DNA of 64,000 nt from Streptomyces fagopyri (GTDB lineage: Bacteria; Actinomycetota; Actinomycetes; Streptomycetales; Streptomycetaceae): the NCBI RefSeq assembly GCF_009498275.1, contig NZ_CP045643.1:5022001-5086000 (forward strand), written 5' to 3'. The number at the start of each line of letters is the position of its first letter. Position 1 is the stretch's first letter. The notes beneath the pieces were generated by a model. It did no database searches and was not told the DNA's origin. It saw nothing but the letters and a program-made list of their open reading frames with translations. The position numbers were made by a program, and so were the translations under genes. Below are positions 27,521-36,237 of the stretch, in pieces.

Positions 27521-28548
27521 CCGAGCCGACGCACTCCACCGAGGCCGGGGCGGCGACACCCGCCGAGGAGCGGACCGCGCCGGCACCCGCGCCCGAGGTC
27601 CCGCCGACGGCCGCCGTGCCCGCGACGCCGCCGCCGGCCGCGGAACCCGAGGCGCCGCCCACGGCCGCCGTGCCCGGGGCGCCCGCCGCGACCGCCGACC
27701 CGGCGGAGGCATCCGTGCCCGCGGTCGCCGGTTCCGAGTCGCCGTCCACGGGTGATGAACCCCGGACTTCCCCGGCCCCGCGCAAGGACCGCCGGGTGCT
27801 GCGGGCCGTGCTCCGCTGGACCGCCGCCGCCGTGGTCTTCGCGGCGGTCGGTACATCCGCCGCGTACGGCATCACGGGGATGGACCGTACCGACGTACCC
27901 GGTCTGGCGACGGAGTCGGACGGGCGCTGGGACTATCCGACGATCAGCATGCCGCCGCTGCCCTCGGGCAGCCCGCGCGCGTTCGCCGAGTCGAACAGGG
28001 GCGGCACCCACTACGCCGACCTGCGCAGGCTCGTACTGCCCGCCCCGAACGGCGCACACGCCGACCCGGCGTTGCGCGGTGCGGACGGCTGGCTCGCGAC
28101 GAAGACGTTCCTGGCGGAGTACGGCACACAGGTCGACCGGGAGAACCTCGGGCAGCAGTTGACCGACCACGGCCTGCGGCACATCGCGGCACGCGGGTGG
28201 ACGACGCCGGACGGTACGCACACGCGGATCTACCTGTTGCAGTTCGGCACCGCCGCCGTCGCGGACGAGATGAACTCGCCTGGGCTGACCAACTACGACA
28301 TGCCGAGCCACGAGATGCGCGGAGCCGGGCTGACGAAGGCGGACGAGCAGTTCTCCACCCACGCCACGGTCGACGACGTGACCCGTCACGCGTTCGTCGA
28401 GACCAAGCCGTACGGCGCCGAGCAGGTCCGCGAGGCGTACCTCGCGGCCGGGGACACCCTCGCCGTGATCGTGCAGTCCCGCAAGGGCGCCGCGAAGGCC
28501 GTGCCCTTCCAGCAGACGGTGACCCTGCAGAGCCAGCTGCTGGGCTGA
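27517..28548 (+). CDS. single-pass membrane protein, third of a coupled trio
   Basis: The 343 residues repeat the trio's architecture: a Pro/Ala-rich cytoplasmic tail with a tandem PPTAAVP motif (1-95), a basic stretch, one membrane helix (AVVFAAVGTSAAYGITG region) and an extracellular domain with no cysteine. It opens with ATGA overlap and is followed by an imperfect hairpin. The domain is similar in length to those of the two upstream proteins, with faint similarity at most. Function unknown. Confidence 0.78.
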   Translation: MTEPTHSTEAGAATPAEERTAPAPAPEVPPTAAVPATPPPAAEPEAPPTAAVPGAPAATADPAEASVPAVAGSESPSTGDEPRTSPAPRKDRRVLRAVLRWTAAAVVFAAVGTSAAYGITGMDRTDVPGLATESDGRWDYPTISMPPLPSGSPRAFAESNRGGTHYADLRRLVLPAPNGAHADPALRGADGWLATKTFLAEYGTQVDRENLGQQLTDHGLRHIAARGWTTPDGTHTRIYLLQFGTAAVADEMNSPGLTNYDMPSHEMRGAGLTKADEQFSTHATVDDVTRHAFVETKPYGAEQVREAYLAAGDTLAVIVQSRKGAAKAVPFQQTVTLQSQLLG

Positions 28549-28569
28549 GCCGCCAGGGTGTACCTCGCA

Positions 28570-28610
28570 GAGAGAGCCGGGCCCCGCACGACTAGAGTGG
28601 GGTCCGGTTC
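28570..28610. terminator. imperfect stem-loop after the membrane-protein trio
   Basis: Arms of about 16 bases (GAGAGCCGGGCCCC... with ...GGGGTCCGGTTCTC) pair with a few G-T pairs and a short loop. It sits between the third trio gene and the small membrane ORF. Confidence 0.5.
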
Positions 28611-28659
28611 TCGTACCGCCTGTCACCGCCCACCACCGCGTCACCCCGAGGAGCACCCC

Positions 28660-28761
28660 GTGCTTGAGGCATTCTTCGAAGCCCTGCTGGTTCTGGTCTG
28701 CGTCGGCGTTCTGGCCTTCGCCGGGCTGACCGTGAAGAAGCTGTACCAGGGCCAGCGCTGA
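28660..28761 (+). CDS. 33-residue single-helix membrane peptide
   Basis: GTG 28660 follows CGAGGAG. The peptide is one hydrophobic helix (EALLVLVCVGVLAFAGLTV) with a basic end KKLYQGQR. It lies 34 bases before the nitrobindin gene. It is of a type easily missed in annotation, and codon use and ribosome-binding site support it. Function unknown. Confidence 0.6.
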   Translation: MLEAFFEALLVLVCVGVLAFAGLTVKKLYQGQR

Positions 28762-28795
28762 CCCCGCCTCTGACGTCGACGACGAAAAGCTGATC

Positions 28796-29371
28796 ATGAT
28801 CGAGATCCCGTCCGACCTCCACAAGGACCTGCTCCCCCTTGCCTTCCTGATCGGCAACTGGGCCGGCGCGGGTGTCCACGACTTCCCCGGCTCCGAGAAG
28901 TGCAACTTCGGGCAGGAGCTCACCTTCAGCCACGACGGGCGGGACTTCCTGGAGTACCACTCGCACACCTGGGTGCTCGACGCCGACGGGAACAAGGTGC
29001 GGCCGCTGGAGTCCGAGTCCGGCTTCTGGCGCATCGACGCGCAGCGCAAGGTCGAGGCCGTCATGACCCGCGACGACGGTGTCGTCGAGATCTGGTACGG
29101 CGACCTGGCCGACAAGAAGCCGCAGATCGACCTGGTCACGGACGCGGTGGCGCGAACGGCCGCGTCCGGTCCGTACACCGGCGGCAAGCGCCTGTACGGC
29201 TATGTGAAGAGCGACCTCATGTGGGTCGGCGAGAAGCAGACCCCCGAGGTCGAGCTGCGCCCCTACATGTCCGCGCACCTGAAGAAGGTCGTCACCCCGG
29301 AGGACGTCGAGCGCTGGGCCAAGGCCCTGCCGGACGACATGCCGGACGACGGGATCGCGTTCTTCAAGTAG
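28796..29371 (+). CDS. nitrobindin-like heme protein (peroxynitrite isomerase family)
   Basis: The 191-residue beta-barrel has the family signature GxWxGxG at 20-26 (GNWAGAG) and a C-terminal His161 (YMSAHLKKV), the likely proximal heme ligand. Actinobacterial and plant nitrobindins bind ferric heme and isomerise peroxynitrite to nitrate. It is cytoplasmic. Activity here is inferred from the conserved motif and His. Confidence 0.92.
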   Translation: MIEIPSDLHKDLLPLAFLIGNWAGAGVHDFPGSEKCNFGQELTFSHDGRDFLEYHSHTWVLDADGNKVRPLESESGFWRIDAQRKVEAVMTRDDGVVEIWYGDLADKKPQIDLVTDAVARTAASGPYTGGKRLYGYVKSDLMWVGEKQTPEVELRPYMSAHLKKVVTPEDVERWAKALPDDMPDDGIAFFK

Positions 29372-29464
29372 ACCCGGCGCGGATCGCGTCGTCGGTCGCG
29401 TCTCTCAAGCGATGTACAGGGAAAGTTCACGCTTCTCTGATGTGGGGCCGGTAACTCTACGAGG

Positions 29465-29839
29465 GTGACCGGTCCCACTTTCCGTCCCGAAGTGCCCCCG
29501 AACCCACCCGTACCCGTACCCGTACCCGCGGCCGTGCCCGCTCCCGCCCGGGTGCTCGTCGTCGACGACGAGCAGGACGTGCGTGAGCTGCTCACCGAGA
29601 CCTTCCGGCTGGCGGGCTTCGCCGTCACCGCGGTCGGCACCGGCGTCGCCGCGCTGAACACCGCGTACGCCGAGACCCCCGACCTCGTCGTGCTCGACGT
29701 ACGCCTCCCGGACTTCGACGGCGCGGACGTCGCCCGCATCCTGCGTGACGCCGGCCGCGAGGTCCCGGTGGTCCTCCTCCCCAAGCCCTTCAGCCTGGAG
29801 AACGTCGTGACGCGCGTCAGGGAGATCCTGGCGGCCTAG
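29465..29839 (+). CDS. stand-alone receiver domain with internal deletion
   Basis: The 124 residues have a Pro/Val-rich lead (encoded by repeated CCCGTA hexamers) and a receiver domain with Asp34-Asp35, phospho-acceptor Asp78 (VVLDVRLPDFDG) and Lys107 (PKPFSLENV). Asp78 to Lys107 is 29 residues; in the intact regulator at 12280 the same interval is 50. About 21 residues that normally include the switch Thr and helix 4 are therefore missing, while the frame is kept. It has no DNA-binding domain. It may still bind a kinase or be a decaying gene. Confidence 0.8.
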   Translation: MTGPTFRPEVPPNPPVPVPVPAAVPAPARVLVVDDEQDVRELLTETFRLAGFAVTAVGTGVAALNTAYAETPDLVVLDVRLPDFDGADVARILRDAGREVPVVLLPKPFSLENVVTRVREILAA

Positions 29840-29849
29840 ACTGGGCCGT

Positions 29850-30272
29850 GTGGTAGGCACCGACTGGAAGAGCGATCTGCGGCAGCGCGGTTACCGGCTG
29901 ACTCCGCAGCGGCAGCTTGTGCTCGAAGCCGTGGACACACTGGAACACGCGACCCCGGACGACATCCTGGTCGAAGTGCGCAAAACGGCTTCCGGCGTGA
30001 ACATCTCGACGGTCTACAGAACGCTGGAGCTGCTCGAGGAGCTGGACCTGGTCAGCCACGCGCACCTCGGGCACGGCGCGCCGACGTACCACCTGGCCGA
30101 CCGCCACCACCACATCCACCTGGTGTGCCGGGACTGCACGAACGTCATCGAGGCCGACATCTCGGTCGCCGCGGAGTTCACCGCGAAGCTCCGTGACACC
30201 TTCGGCTTCGAGACGGACATGAAGCACTTCGCGATCTTCGGCCGCTGCGAGGACTGCGCGGCCAAGAAGTAG
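29850..30272 (+). CDS. nur: Nur, nickel-responsive Fur-family repressor
   Basis: The 140-residue Fur-type repressor matches S. coelicolor Nur, which represses nickel uptake and the iron superoxide dismutase gene when nickel is present. All seven metal ligands known from the Nur structure are at the same positions: His33, His86, His88, His90 (M-site) and His70, His72, His126 (Ni-site). The structural Cys pairs CRDC and CEDC are present. GTG 29850 starts 10 bases after the receiver gene, so the two may be co-transcribed. Confidence 0.96.
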   Translation: MVGTDWKSDLRQRGYRLTPQRQLVLEAVDTLEHATPDDILVEVRKTASGVNISTVYRTLELLEELDLVSHAHLGHGAPTYHLADRHHHIHLVCRDCTNVIEADISVAAEFTAKLRDTFGFETDMKHFAIFGRCEDCAAKK

Positions 30273-30275
30273 GGC

Positions 30276-30343
30276 CGAGAGCCAGGAGCCGAGAACCAGC
30301 GGCTGAGAACCAGGGGCCGAGAAGCAGGGGCCGAGAAGCAGGC
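30276..30343. repeat. ~16-base tandem repeats between nur and ygfZ
   Basis: Four to five imperfect copies of a unit like CAGGGGCCGAGAAG follow the nur stop. The stretch is non-coding. Confidence 0.75.
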
Positions 30344-30384
30344 CTTCCGGGAAATGAGAAATAAATTCGGCGGCTGGCAGGTCG

Positions 30385-30390
30385 TAGGCT
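30385..30390 (+). promoter_or_regulatory. -10 element, probably a leaderless start
   Basis: TAGGCT ends 8 bases before ATG 30399, and no ribosome-binding site lies between. The folate-binding protein gene is therefore probably transcribed from at or beside its start codon. Confidence 0.5.
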
Positions 30391-30398
30391 GTGTGGAT

Positions 30399-31364
30399 AT
30401 GAAGAGCCCTCTCCTGGCCCTGCCCGGCGCGGTCCCCGCCGAGGGCGTCGACGAAGACGTCGCCGCCCACTACGGCGACCTGTTCCGTGAACAGCGCGCC
30501 CTCGCCGACGGCACCGGCTTCGTGGACCTCTCGCACCGCGGCGTCGTCGCCGTCACGGGCGAGGACCGGCTGAGCTGGCTGCACCTGCTGCTCACCCAGC
30601 ACGTCACGGACCTCCCGGCCGGCCGTGCCACCGAGGCGCTGATCCTCTCCGCGCACGGCCACATCGAGCACGCGCTCTACCTCGTGGACGACGGCACGAC
30701 GACCTGGGCCCACGTGGAGCCCGGCACCCAGGACGCGCTGATCGCGTACCTGGAGTCCATGAAGTTCTTCTACCGCGTCGAAGTCACCGACCGCACGGGC
30801 GACTTCGCGGTCGTGTACCTGCCGGCCGGTTCGATCGCCGAGGTCCCCGAGGGCGTCGTCGTCCGTGAGACCCCGTACGGGCGTGACCTCCTCCTTCCGC
30901 GCACGGACCTGGAGTCGTACGCGGGCAAGGCCGGTCCGGCCGCCGGGCTGCTCGCCCACGAGGCGCTGCGCGTCGAACACCACCGCCCGCGGCTCGGCTT
31001 CGAGACCGACCACCGCACCATCCCGCACGAGCTGGGCTGGATCGGCAGCGCCGTGCATCTGCAGAAGGGCTGCTACCGGGGCCAGGAGACGGTGGCCCGG
31101 GTGCAGAACCTGGGCAAGCCCCCGCGCCGGCTGGTCTTCCTGCACCTCGACGGCAGCGAGGTGCACCTTCCGCCGCGCGGCGCCGAACTCCGCCTGGCGG
31201 GCGACGGCCCCGACGGCCGGAAGATCGGGTTCATCACCACCGCCGTACGGCACCACGAGCTCGGCCCGATCGCACTGGCCCTGGTGAAGCGGAACGTACC
31301 GCTCGACGCGCCGCTGCTCGCGGACACCACGGCCGCGGCGCAGGAAGTCGTCGTCGAGCCGTAG
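30399..31364 (+). CDS. ygfZ: folate-binding protein YgfZ (Fe-S cluster repair)
   Basis: The 321 residues match the YgfZ/GcvT-like fold, with the hallmark Cys motif KGCYRGQETV (near 224-233). YgfZ uses tetrahydrofolate and helps maintain certain Fe-S enzymes. It is cytoplasmic. ATG 30399 is preferred over 30354 because the conserved region begins MKSPLL and a -10 box lies just upstream. Convergent with dtd. Confidence 0.92.
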   Translation: MKSPLLALPGAVPAEGVDEDVAAHYGDLFREQRALADGTGFVDLSHRGVVAVTGEDRLSWLHLLLTQHVTDLPAGRATEALILSAHGHIEHALYLVDDGTTTWAHVEPGTQDALIAYLESMKFFYRVEVTDRTGDFAVVYLPAGSIAEVPEGVVVRETPYGRDLLLPRTDLESYAGKAGPAAGLLAHEALRVEHHRPRLGFETDHRTIPHELGWIGSAVHLQKGCYRGQETVARVQNLGKPPRRLVFLHLDGSEVHLPPRGAELRLAGDGPDGRKIGFITTAVRHHELGPIALALVKRNVPLDAPLLADTTAAAQEVVVEP

Positions 31365-31430
31365 CGGCCCCCGCTCACGGCCGCCGCCCGCCCATGGCGG
31401 CCCCCGCTCACGGCCGCCGCCCGCCCATGG
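31365..31430. repeat. 33-bp exact tandem duplication
   Basis: The unit starting CGGCCCCCGCTCACGG occurs twice without a spacer directly after the ygfZ stop. Related GGCCGCCGCC stretches follow up to 31500, where the convergent dtd gene ends. Confidence 0.9.
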
Positions 31431-31499
31431 CGTGCGCCGCCCACGGCCGCCGCCTGGCGGCAGCCGTCACCCGCGCGCGGCCGTCACCCGCCGCGGCCG

Positions 31500-31925
31500 T
31501 CACATGTCGATGACGACGGTGAACGGGCCGTCGTTCGTCAGGGAGACACGCATCCGGGCGCCGAAACGGCCCGTCGCCACCGTCGCGCCCAGTGCGCGGA
31601 GCCGGGCGACGACCTCGTCGACGAGGGGCTCGGCGACATCGCCGGGGGCGGCCGCGTTCCAGGTGGGGCGGCGGCCCTTACGGGCGTCGCCGTACAGCGT
31701 GAACTGGCTGATCACGAGCAGCGGCGCGTCGATGTCGCTGCACGACTTCTCGTCGCCCAGCATGCGGATCGACCAGAGTTTGCGGGCCAGTTGGGCCGCC
31801 TTCTCCTTGGTGTCGTCGTGCGTGACGCCGACGAGCACGCACAGGCCCTCGCCGTCGATCGCCCCGACCGTCTCGCCGTCCACGACGACGCTCGCGCCGT
31901 CCACCCTCTGCACCACCGCACGCAT
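31500..31925 (-). CDS. dtd: D-aminoacyl-tRNA deacylase
   Basis: The 141-residue homodimeric enzyme removes D-amino acids (and Gly) mis-attached to tRNA. It starts [17 protein letters not shown] and has both active-site motifs: SQFTL at 73-77 and the Gly-cisPro motif in [10 protein letters not shown] (131-140). The length is typical. ATG 31925 is the only start consistent with the conserved N-terminus. Transcribed away from rsiG. Confidence 0.96.
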   Translation of the reverse strand: MRAVVQRVDGASVVVDGETVGAIDGEGLCVLVGVTHDDTKEKAAQLARKLWSIRMLGDEKSCSDIDAPLLVISQFTLYGDARKGRRPTWNAAAPGDVAEPLVDEVVARLRALGATVATGRFGARMRVSLTNDGPFTVVIDM

Positions 31926-32160
31926 GGTGACCATCATGCCGTGTACGGCGAGGACCGCTTCGGAGGGTCCCGGCGAAGTCCTCCGGACGTTCCGGAGGTC
32001 CCTGTGGCGCCCTTTGGGGTTTCTTTTCTTGTCCTTAACCCCCCATCTAGGTCCGATCAGGGGCACTCGGTCACATAGCGGCCACTTGGGGTGGCACGAT
32101 GCGTGTGTTGCGGTGCAACCGTGGGGTGGACCGCGCCGGTTGAGGGGACGGAAGAGGCAC

Positions 32161-32934
32161 ATGAGCACACCGAGTACCGGGCAGCCGCCCGGAGCCGTGT
32201 CGTTGACCCGGACCAATCCGCGGGCGGGAGGCGGTCGTGCGGGAGTTCACCGCCCTCCCGCACAGCGCACCGACAGCCCGCTGCCCCCGGACTCGCCCCG
32301 GCTCGATCTGACCCTGCCGCGGCTGCCCGACCTGCGTACCCTGCGGCGCGACGCCCAGCGCGACGAGGCCGATCTCAGCTACGTGCGACGGCTGCTCCAG
32401 GGACGTATCGACATCCTGCGGGCGGAACTGGCGCGGCGCGGCGGGCTGCGGGCGCCCACCGGGGACGCGGGCGAGGGCCCGGACGCGGGCTCGGGCTCGG
32501 GAGCGCGGGCATCCGGAGGTTCGTCCGCGTCCTCGACGTACTCCTCCGCGGCCTCGACCCCGGTCTCGTCCCCGGCTTCGCCGGCCGTGGGGCGTGGCAC
32601 GGCCGGGGAACCCTCGGTCGTCGACCGGCTGCCGGAGATCCTGACGGACGCGCCGGCCCGGTACCGGTCCTCGGCCCGCCATGTGACCGTCGGCACACCG
32701 CACGGCGAGGAGTACCGCAGGCTCGCCTCCGACATGCTCTCCGAGGTGGAGCTGTCGGACCTGGAGGCCCGTACGGACGAGGAACTGGTCGAGGGAATGG
32801 GGCGGCTCGTGCGCTATGAGCAGCAGGTCTCCCGTCGCCGCCAGCGGTTGCAGCGGACGGCCGACGATTGCAGCGCCGAGATCGCCCGCAGGTACCGTGA
32901 TGGGGAAGCACAAGTAGACGACCTGCTCATGTGA
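32161..32934 (+). CDS. rsiG: RsiG, c-di-GMP-dependent anti-sigma factor for WhiG
   Basis: In Streptomyces RsiG bound to c-di-GMP sequesters the sporulation sigma factor WhiG. The diagnostic helical motif E-x3-S-x2-R-x3-Q-x3-D occurs twice, exactly: Glu69, Ser73, Arg76, Gln80, Asp84, and Glu220, Ser224, Arg227, Gln231, Asp235. The two coiled-coil helices are joined by a Gly/Ser/Ala-rich linker (about 96-150). The 257 residues begin at ATG 32161, preceded by GGAAGAGG. The upstream region holds the inverted repeat CCTCCGG-ACGTT-CCGGAGG-like at about 31979. It links this region to developmental control, as do the devA-type genes nearby. Confidence 0.95.
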   Translation: MSTPSTGQPPGAVSLTRTNPRAGGGRAGVHRPPAQRTDSPLPPDSPRLDLTLPRLPDLRTLRRDAQRDEADLSYVRRLLQGRIDILRAELARRGGLRAPTGDAGEGPDAGSGSGARASGGSSASSTYSSAASTPVSSPASPAVGRGTAGEPSVVDRLPEILTDAPARYRSSARHVTVGTPHGEEYRRLASDMLSEVELSDLEARTDEELVEGMGRLVRYEQQVSRRRQRLQRTADDCSAEIARRYRDGEAQVDDLLM

Positions 32935-33100
32935 CGCGGTGGCCCCCGGTGATCCCGGGGGTGTGCGGTGGTCGCTGCGGCCGCACCGGGAACGGCCCGG
33001 ACACGCGGTCGCGGCGCTCGGCCGGCGGCATCCGGGACATCCCCGGTGCGGCGTCCCGGTCCGATCACGCGCGGGTCCCCGTCCCGGAAGGCCACCGCCG

Positions 33101-34177
33101 ATGTCCGCCGCACCCGCAGACCCGTCCATACCCGCGTCATCCTCGGCCTCCTCGGTCCCGCCGGTCCCTCCGGGGGGCGCGACCGGTGAGGCCCGGCAAG
33201 GACTCCGGGCCCCCCAGCCGGTCCGGACGACCCCCGGAAATCTTCCCGTCCTGGCCGAGGTCGTCCGTTCGGGATTCGTCGAGGGGCACCATCGGGGCAG
33301 TCTGGTGGTACTGGCCGCGGACGGGTCGGTCGAATGGGCGCTCGGCGACGTGGAGACACCCGTCTTCCCGCGTTCGTCGAACAAGCCGATGCAGGCGGCC
33401 GGGGTGCTGCGGGCCGGTCTCGACCTGGCCGGTGAACGGCTGGCCCTCGCCGCCGCGAGCCACTCCGGGGAGACCTTCCACCTCGATCTCGTACGGAAGA
33501 TGCTGGACGAGCACGGCCTGAGCGCCGGGCTGTTGCGGTGCCCGCCGGATCTGCCGCTGGACCCGGTGGAGGCGGAGACGTATCTCGCCGCCGGTGGCGC
33601 CCGCGACCGGGTCACCATGAACTGTTCCGGCAAGCACGCGGCGATGCTCGCCGTGTGCGTACAGCGGGGCTGGCCGCTGGAGTCCTACCTCGACCCCGGA
33701 CACCCCCTTCAGCGGCTCATCCACACCGTGGTCGAGGAGGCGGCGGGGGAGCGGGTGGCGGCGGTCGGCACGGACGGGTGCGGGGCGCCGTTGATGGCCC
33801 TCACCCTCACCGGGCTGGCGCGGGCCTTCCGCTCCTTCGTCGTCGCCGCGCCGGGTTCCGCGGAGCGGCGGGTGGCCGATGCGATGCGGACGCATCCCGA
33901 GTACGTCGCCGGTACGCGGCGGCCCGACACGTGGCTGATGCGGGAGGTGCCCGGGGTGCTGTCCAAGATGGGTGCGGAGGCCGTCCAGGCGGTGGCCCTG
34001 CCCGACGGCCGTGCGTTCGCCTTCAAGATCGACGACGGCGGTGTACGGGCGCTGGGCCCCGTCCTGGCCCGCACGCTGACCCGTCTGGGCCTGGACGCGC
34101 CGGTCGTGTCCAGGATCGGACACGCTCCCCTGATGGGCGGGAGCACGGAGGTCGGCGAGATCCGCGCGACGTTCTGA
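33101..34177 (+). CDS. L-asparaginase, Rhizobium type II (ReAV-like)
   Basis: This 358-residue enzyme hydrolyses asparagine and belongs to the family unrelated to E. coli asparaginase. Motifs of the ReAV active site are present: SSNK (92-95), SHSGE (120-124), NCSGKH (174-179, Cys175 and Lys178) and DGCGAP (Cys226). No signal peptide is seen; residues 1-35 are Ala/Ser/Pro-rich and variable. ATG 33101 has GGAAGG about 10 bases upstream. Confidence 0.9.
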   Translation: MSAAPADPSIPASSSASSVPPVPPGGATGEARQGLRAPQPVRTTPGNLPVLAEVVRSGFVEGHHRGSLVVLAADGSVEWALGDVETPVFPRSSNKPMQAAGVLRAGLDLAGERLALAAASHSGETFHLDLVRKMLDEHGLSAGLLRCPPDLPLDPVEAETYLAAGGARDRVTMNCSGKHAAMLAVCVQRGWPLESYLDPGHPLQRLIHTVVEEAAGERVAAVGTDGCGAPLMALTLTGLARAFRSFVVAAPGSAERRVADAMRTHPEYVAGTRRPDTWLMREVPGVLSKMGAEAVQAVALPDGRAFAFKIDDGGVRALGPVLARTLTRLGLDAPVVSRIGHAPLMGGSTEVGEIRATF

Positions 34178-34232
34178 CCCGGGGGCGAAAAAACCCGCGA
34201 CAGCCTCACGCCCGTACACCTACCGTGCCCCC

Positions 34233-35489
34233 ATGAGCCGCCGCGATGGAATAGCCGTACGACCCATCACCGAGACCGAGATCCCGGACTGGACCCGCGC
34301 CCTGAACACGGGATTCCTACGCTCCCCGGCCGTCTCGGAGCAGGAGACGGCCGACCGCGGCTCCTACATGCACCTGCCACGCACACTCGGCGCCTTCGAC
34401 ACCGACCGCTGCGTCGCGACCTTCCGTTCGTTCCCGCAGCGGCTCACCACCGTGGGCGGCGCCCTCGTCCCCGCCGAGGCGATCACGAACGTCTCCGTCA
34501 CCGCCACCCACCGCCGCCGCGGCCTCCTCACCCGGATGATGGACACCGCCCTCCCGGCCGCGAAGGAGCGGGGCGACGTGGTCGCCACGCTGATCGCCGC
34601 GGAGTACCCGATCTACGGGCGGTACGGCTTCGGACCGGCCACCACCGCCACCCGGTGGACCGTCGACGTCCCGAGGACCGGGCTCGACCGCCGCTGGTCG
34701 GGCCCCGCCGACGGCGGCCGTATCGACCTGGTGGACGGCGAGGAGGTGCGGAAGACCGGACCGGAACTGCACGCCCGGCTCAGCCGTACCCAGCCGGGCG
34801 TGGTCAGCCGTACGGAGCGCTGGTGGCAGAAGGACACCGGCGCGCTGACGGCGGACCCCGGCACGTGGACGGAGCCGTTCTACGCGGTGTACCGCTCGGC
34901 GGACGGCACGGTCGAGGGCATGGTCGCCTACGAGTCGGACGACAACTGGGGCGACGCGAAGCAGCCGCTGAACACCGCGACCGTGAAGTGGCTGATCGGC
35001 GTGACCCCCGCCGCCGAGCGGGCCCTGTGGCACTACCTCTGCTCGATCGACTGGATCACCCGGGTCAGTACCGACTGGCGGGCCCCCGACGACCTGCTGC
35101 CGGACCTCCTGCCGGATCCGCGCGCCGCCCGGATCACCAGCCAGGCGGACTGGCTGTGGGTCCGGATCCTGGATGTCGTACGGGCGATGGAGGCGCGTAC
35201 GTACGCGGGCTCGGGGACCCTCGTCCTGGACGTCACCGACCGGGACGGGCTCTCCGCCGGCCGCTACCGGCTGGACGCGGGTCCGGACGGCGCGGTGTGC
35301 GTCCCTGCCGGGCAGAGCGCCGACCTCACGCTGGACGTGCGCGAGCTGTCGGCCCTGTGGCTCGGCGAGGCGTCGGCGGTGCGGCTCGCCGCGCTCGGCC
35401 GGGTGCGGGAAGAACGAGAGGGCGCCGCCTTTGTGGCCGACGCCCTGCTCCGCACGTCCAGGCGACCTTGGTGCCCGGACATCTTCTGA
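34233..35489 (+). CDS. Eis-like GNAT N-acetyltransferase
   Basis: The 418 residues follow the Eis layout: an N-terminal GNAT domain with the acetyl-CoA loop [15 protein letters not shown], a second GNAT-like domain, and a C-terminal SCP2-like domain ([25 protein letters not shown]) ending in the carboxyl-terminal ...DIF that reaches the active site. Eis of mycobacteria acetylates amines, including aminoglycosides at several positions; the streptomycete substrate is unknown. It lies 55 bases after the asparaginase gene and may be co-transcribed. Confidence 0.9.
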   Translation: MSRRDGIAVRPITETEIPDWTRALNTGFLRSPAVSEQETADRGSYMHLPRTLGAFDTDRCVATFRSFPQRLTTVGGALVPAEAITNVSVTATHRRRGLLTRMMDTALPAAKERGDVVATLIAAEYPIYGRYGFGPATTATRWTVDVPRTGLDRRWSGPADGGRIDLVDGEEVRKTGPELHARLSRTQPGVVSRTERWWQKDTGALTADPGTWTEPFYAVYRSADGTVEGMVAYESDDNWGDAKQPLNTATVKWLIGVTPAAERALWHYLCSIDWITRVSTDWRAPDDLLPDLLPDPRAARITSQADWLWVRILDVVRAMEARTYAGSGTLVLDVTDRDGLSAGRYRLDAGPDGAVCVPAGQSADLTLDVRELSALWLGEASAVRLAALGRVREEREGAAFVADALLRTSRRPWCPDIF

Positions 35490-35829
35490 GTCCTGAGTCA
35501 CTGCCGGTCCTGCTTCTGAACCTGCTGCTGGTCCTGCCTCTTGTTCCTGTTCCTCCTGCTGCTCCTCTCTGTGGCCGGCCGCGCAACCCTGAACAGGGCA
35601 TTCGTGCCCCTGCCCCGGTTTTCGTGTTCCGGTTCCCGTGTTCGGGTTCCCGGGTTCCGCGGTCCGTGTACTGCGTGCGTGATCGTTCCCGTACGTGATC
35701 GTGTATCCGTAGCACTGCGGTTGTGGTTGTTGTGCGACCTGCGGTGGTGCGTCGTGCGGACTGACCGAGCTCCCGGCTCCCCTCCGGAGGAGAGCCCGGT
35801 CAGCCGGACTGCCGGACGGTGGTGCCCGA
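35490..35829. other. gene-free spacer before the dev region
   Basis: Two repetitive tracts occur: pyrimidine-rich CTGCTGGTCCTG-like sequence (35510-35570) and CGTGTTCCGGTTCC-like repeats (35625-35670). I see no coding frame with normal codon bias and no clear hairpin. Confidence 0.5.
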
Positions 35830-36015
35830 TCAGCCGGACTGGGAGAGCAGCAGGACGAGGATCACGGCCCCGATGCCGCTCATGGTGGTGTTCTTGGCCT
35901 TGAGGCCGACGGTCAGCACGGCGAAGGCGATGAGGCCCATCGGCCCGTACCTCCACTGGATGATCTGTTCGAATCCGATGGCGAGGGCGGCGACGGCGAG
36001 GGCGATGAGCGGCAT
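35830..36015 (-). CDS. 61-residue two-helix membrane protein, module 1
   Basis: Two hydrophobic helices (about 1-18 and 25-42, with a third weak segment to 58) surround FEQIIQWRYGPMG, and VGLKAKN closes helix two. AAGGAGGG precedes the ATG, an ideal ribosome-binding site. The proteins at 37159 and 39261 share its size and pattern, and each diverges from a DevA-type regulator. This suggests the regulator controls, or is controlled by, its membrane partner. Function unknown. Confidence 0.85.
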   Translation of the reverse strand: MPLIALAVAALAIGFEQIIQWRYGPMGLIAFAVLTVGLKAKNTTMSGIGAVILVLLLSQSG

Positions 36016-36135
36016 TAGGGTCCCTCCTTCGGGACGGCGAGGCGGACCCCGCTGGGACCGTCCACCTGGTCGACAGAACGTGCGCCTGGGCGACTCTGGC
36101 GGCCAACCCCTCGGGAAGTTTGACCATGTTGCTGA

Positions 36136-36150
36136 AGTTGGCAACCAACT
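36136..36150. promoter_or_regulatory. operator-like palindrome AGTTGG-CAA-CCAACT
   Basis: Six-base perfect arms flank a 3-base spacer between the divergent module-1 genes. The same element occurs at 37467 with a different spacer (CTG) and the same 48-base distance to the second element. It is a likely binding site of a DevA-type regulator. Confidence 0.7.
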
Positions 36151-36198
36151 CATTGATAGTTATCTCCTCGTTGGGTCGACTCATAACCACCTATCCAT

Positions 36199-36231
36199 CA
36201 ACTGCCCAAAGATGGCGTGAAGTTGTAGTGT
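36199..36231 (+). promoter_or_regulatory. devE promoter with CAACT-N17-AGTTG element
   Basis: CAACT (36199-36203) and AGTTG (36221-36225) are separated by 17 bases and directly abut the -10-like TAGTGT (36226-36231). The GTG start follows after 6 bases, so the mRNA is probably leaderless. A regulator bound here would block transcription. Confidence 0.65.
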
Positions 36232-36237
36232 TTGGTC

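Noticed and set aside
31432..32160. In-frame upstream extension of rsiG
   Set aside because: The extension is antisense to dtd and has no start site; the ribosome-binding site at 32145-32152 fixes ATG 32161.
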